Assembly (NCBI GenBank): GCA_022819825.1
Contig: JAJEGM010000006.1
Span: forward strand, 1-41,371
DNA: 41,371 bases
Direction of reading: 5' to 3'
Source: Acidimicrobiia bacterium
Lineage (GTDB): Bacteria > Actinomycetota > Acidimicrobiia > Acidimicrobiales > Bin134
The notes beneath the pieces were generated by a model that was given only the letters and a program-made list of their open reading frames with translations, did no database searches and was not told the DNA's origin. Made by a program: the position numbers and the translations under genes. Shown here piece by piece: positions 39,039 through 41,371 of the stretch; the first letter of the stretch is position 1, and each line of letters starts with the position of its first letter.

Positions 39039-41362
39039 CCCCAGCATTCCAGAGAATCGTCTATTCCGAGAGCGCACATTGTTTCTTGGTGCCCCCTAAA
39101 ACCCGTAACGACATCTTTGTACCGCCCCGCAGGATGGAATCTGGAGAAGCCATCCCAATAAAAAGAGAAGGTAGGATCTGTCATATTCCAACAGGCGAGG
39201 GAACCTCCCGTGGTAAGGGCACAAGCACCCGTGTCAAGCTCCCACAAATGAGTATACTTACCTTTGGGAGGTGGTTTGTAATCAGTGAGTTCTCCCCAAC
39301 ATGCAATCTCACTTTCGACGCTGATGCCACACCATCCCTGTCGGCCCATAATTTTTCCGCTCATAGCAAGAAGTTCAGTGAATTTTCCGCTTGGCGGGTT
39401 AGACTTTATAGCTTCTGCGGTCCCCCAGCAAGCTATACTCTGGTCGATTCCGAGGGCGCACCATTCAGAATAAGAATGACTGGCATTATCGTTTCTGATG
39501 GTCCCAACGGTTCCAACGGATATGGAGACATAGGAACCTGAAGGGGGTTTAGGCATCGAGGGTCGCGGTAAACCATAGCTGTCAAAAAAGTGAGAGTTGA
39601 TATTGCCGTGGCCCCAGCACGTAATGGTTCCATCTAGTCGCAACGCACACGAAAAGTTAACCCCTGCTGCTACTTGGGTGTAAGCGCCAGGAGGGGGTTC
39701 AATGTTTTTGTTGGGTCCCCAACACTTCACTGTTTCATCAATTCGAATGCCACATAAATAATGAGGTACGCGTGCAACACTTGTGTATTGTCCTGCTGGA
39801 GGATTTTGAAACTTGGAACTAGATATTTGACCCTGCCAGCATTTGATGAATCCGTCAACTGTCAATGCACAATGTTCGTGGTCGTTTGCAGGGAGCAACT
39901 CAGCGAAAGGTCCTTGCGGGGGTTCCTCATCGCTATTGTCACAATAGATGGTCTGGTCGGCTCTCAGCATACAAGCATGGAGTTCGGCTGAAGGCGCCAC
40001 GTCAATATAGTTGCCATCGTAGTTGCCTCTAGGTGTATATTCAGGGCCGTGGTAATTTTGCCCCCAACATGAAATATTTCCGCCGACCTTTATGCCGCAC
40101 CAACTCTTACCGTCGATGTTGGATCTGAGGAGAGTGTACTTGCCGCCAGGTGCCATTACTTGAGCATAAAATCCCGAGCCCCAGCATGTGATTGTCTGGT
40201 CTATGCTTAAGGCACACAGGTGGTCATGTCCGAGGGCGATATCGGTGAATGAGCCTGCATATAAGTCAGACCCGCCGAATTCCTCATCCCCCCAACATAT
40301 GAAACTCCCGTCAGCTCTTAGAGCGCACGATGCAGCACCACCACTTTCAATGGCGGTATAGGAGCCTGAAGGAACATCTAACTGGCCGTGCGTATTGTCG
40401 CCCCAACATGCAATAGCACCATCATCCTTCAGCGCGCATGAATGTGTATCACCGACTGCGACTGCTGTATAAGTGCCTAGAGGGGCGTCTGATTGCCCGT
40501 ATTCGTTAGCTCCCCAACATATGATTGTCCTATCGCTTCGAAGGCCGCAGGAGTAAAAGGCTTGGACACTGATAGCGGTGTACTCGCCGGCAGGGGAACG
40601 CATCTGTCCAAAGTCAGTGGAGCCCCACCAGCCTTCGGGCTCCTGCATCCACCAGCATTCTATTGTGCCGTCCACTCGGATTCCACATGCATGTTCCGAA
40701 TGCGTATCCAGGTGAGTGAATTTTCCACTAGGCATCTCTGCCGCGTGAAGGCCAGAGCCCCAACAAGCTATTGTTTCGTCAATTCTGAACGCACAGGAAT
40801 GGTCATAACCTGTTGTTACATGCGTGTAGAAGCCTACTGGTGGGTCGGACTGTCCAACATCATTCTTGCCCCAGCACGAAATAGTCTGATCAGTTCTGAT
40901 GGCACATGTGTGATTTCCAGAAGTAGAGATCTCTGTGAATGAGTTGACAAAAGGAAATGATGACGATGCCTGCTGGGTACTCTGATGATAGTCCGTTGGC
41001 ACGGGACAGCCATTTGAGCTAATAAGTTGGGTGTCGATATTGTATTGGCAGCGATATGAGTTCAGCAGAGCTTCTTGATTATGGATCAACTGATCTCTGA
41101 TGTCGATATCGTTTTGGTTGGGAAGCTGCGGGAGAACTCCAGGAACAATTGTGTCTGGGTTGACGCATCCCCCTGGGACAAGATCGGTATCGGCGCCGAA
41201 AAGGCAACGGTAAGTGTTCAGCAGGTTTTCCTGGTTGGCAATGAGTTCGTCGCGCAACTGGATATCGTCAACGGAAACCGCAGCCTGAGCTGAAACTGGC
41301 CCAGAAGAAACAGCGGCCGCGCCAATAATCATAAAGAAGGCAACGACTATATATCTGTTCAC
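39014..41362 (-). CDS. Secreted protein with about 16 RCC1-like repeats
   Basis: A 782-residue protein starting at GTG 41362. A signal peptide is clear (VVAFFMIIGAAAVSSG, then a likely cut near VSAQA, residue 26). Residues about 30-115 contain two copies of a short helical unit: LRDELIANQENLLNTYRC and IRDQLIHNQEALLNSYRC, each followed by a DTxLxxxxGC loop. The rest is roughly 16 repeats of about 38 residues with the core CALRxDGTIxCWG and a GxYTxVxxG strand, the RCC1/beta-propeller type. Cysteines recur in pairs, which suits disulphides outside the cell. The gene is clearly AT-richer than its neighbours, pointing to foreign or fast-evolving origin. Function is unknown; binding of a protein or sugar is plausible. 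Confidence 0.88.
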   Translation of the reverse strand: MNRYIVVAFFMIIGAAAVSSGPVSAQAAVSVDDIQLRDELIANQENLLNTYRCLFGADTDLVPGGCVNPDTIVPGVLPQLPNQNDIDIRDQLIHNQEALLNSYRCQYNIDTQLISSNGCPVPTDYHQSTQQASSSFPFVNSFTEISTSGNHTCAIRTDQTISCWGKNDVGQSDPPVGFYTHVTTGYDHSCAFRIDETIACWGSGLHAAEMPSGKFTHLDTHSEHACGIRVDGTIECWWMQEPEGWWGSTDFGQMRSPAGEYTAISVQAFYSCGLRSDRTIICWGANEYGQSDAPLGTYTAVAVGDTHSCALKDDGAIACWGDNTHGQLDVPSGSYTAIESGGAASCALRADGSFICWGDEEFGGSDLYAGSFTDIALGHDHLCALSIDQTITCWGSGFYAQVMAPGGKYTLLRSNIDGKSWCGIKVGGNISCWGQNYHGPEYTPRGNYDGNYIDVAPSAELHACMLRADQTIYCDNSDEEPPQGPFAELLPANDHEHCALTVDGFIKCWQGQISSSKFQNPPAGQYTSVARVPHYLCGIRIDETVKCWGPNKNIEPPPGAYTQVAAGVNFSCALRLDGTITCWGHGNINSHFFDSYGLPRPSMPKPPSGSYVSISVGTVGTIRNDNASHSYSEWCALGIDQSIACWGTAEAIKSNPPSGKFTELLAMSGKIMGRQGWCGISVESEIACWGELTDYKPPPKGKYTHLWELDTGACALTTGGSLACWNMTDPTFSFYWDGFSRFHPAGRYKDVVTGFRGHQETMCALGIDDSLECWGPSWRIAP

Positions 41363-41371
41363 GATAGCGAA

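Overview
The window looks like a chromosomal segment of a high-GC actinobacterium, most likely an Acidimicrobiia-type lineage (inference). The grounds are several F420-type oxidoreductases, a DUF222/HNH (13E12-type) endonuclease, a DUF3040 membrane protein, a DUF58/MoxR/transglutaminase operon, and many genes that appear to start leaderless, with a TANNNT -10 box 6-7 nt before the start codon. No tRNA, rRNA or CRISPR array was seen.

Region 1 (1-11817) is an accessory, defence-like island. It opens with the end of an ISL3-family insertion sequence that sits inside hsdS. The intact hsdM follows on the minus strand. Divergent from hsdM is a MORC/MutL-like GHKL ATPase fused to a PD-(D/E)XK nuclease. 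After these come a winged-helix plus nucleoside-deoxyribosyltransferase/TIR-like protein, a metallophosphoesterase fossil, an Abi_C protein, a single-HKD phospholipase D-type protein, a tiny membrane protein, a DUF3644 protein with a HEPN-like RxxxxH motif, a candidate small structured RNA with its own promoter and terminator directly before a DUF3800 gene, and a DUF222/HNH endonuclease. Most are single-gene transcription units. The DUF3800 gene with its structured leader is the best candidate for a little-described system.

Region 2 (11959-19650) is housekeeping-like: a Nudix hydrolase and DNA polymerase IV, a DUF3040 membrane protein, then a minus-strand operon of DUF2889, MoxR ATPase, DUF58 and a TgpA-type transglutaminase.

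Region 3 (19740-27878) is redox and lipid metabolism: an MFS exporter, a DUF7064-like protein translationally coupled to a zinc alcohol dehydrogenase, two LLM-class F420-dependent oxidoreductases around ribA (GTP cyclohydrolase II, whose product feeds both flavin and F420 synthesis), an acyl-CoA synthetase and a split-barrel flavin/F420 protein.

Region 4 (27900-34323) is a quaternary-amine module. It has a ProV-type ATPase, a double-domain ProW-type permease, a ProX-type binding lipoprotein, a GMC (choline dehydrogenase-like) oxidase and a TetR regulator. Candidate operators lie at both promoter regions, and a strong hairpin separates proX from the oxidase gene.

Region 5 (34477-38727) holds a limonene-epoxide-hydrolase-like protein and a four-gene minus-strand operon: two amidohydrolase-2 proteins (one with its metal site lost), an F420-type nitroreductase and a DegT-fold enzyme whose PLP lysine is replaced by histidine. 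Region 6 (39014-41362) is one visibly AT-richer gene for a secreted protein with 16 RCC1-like repeats.
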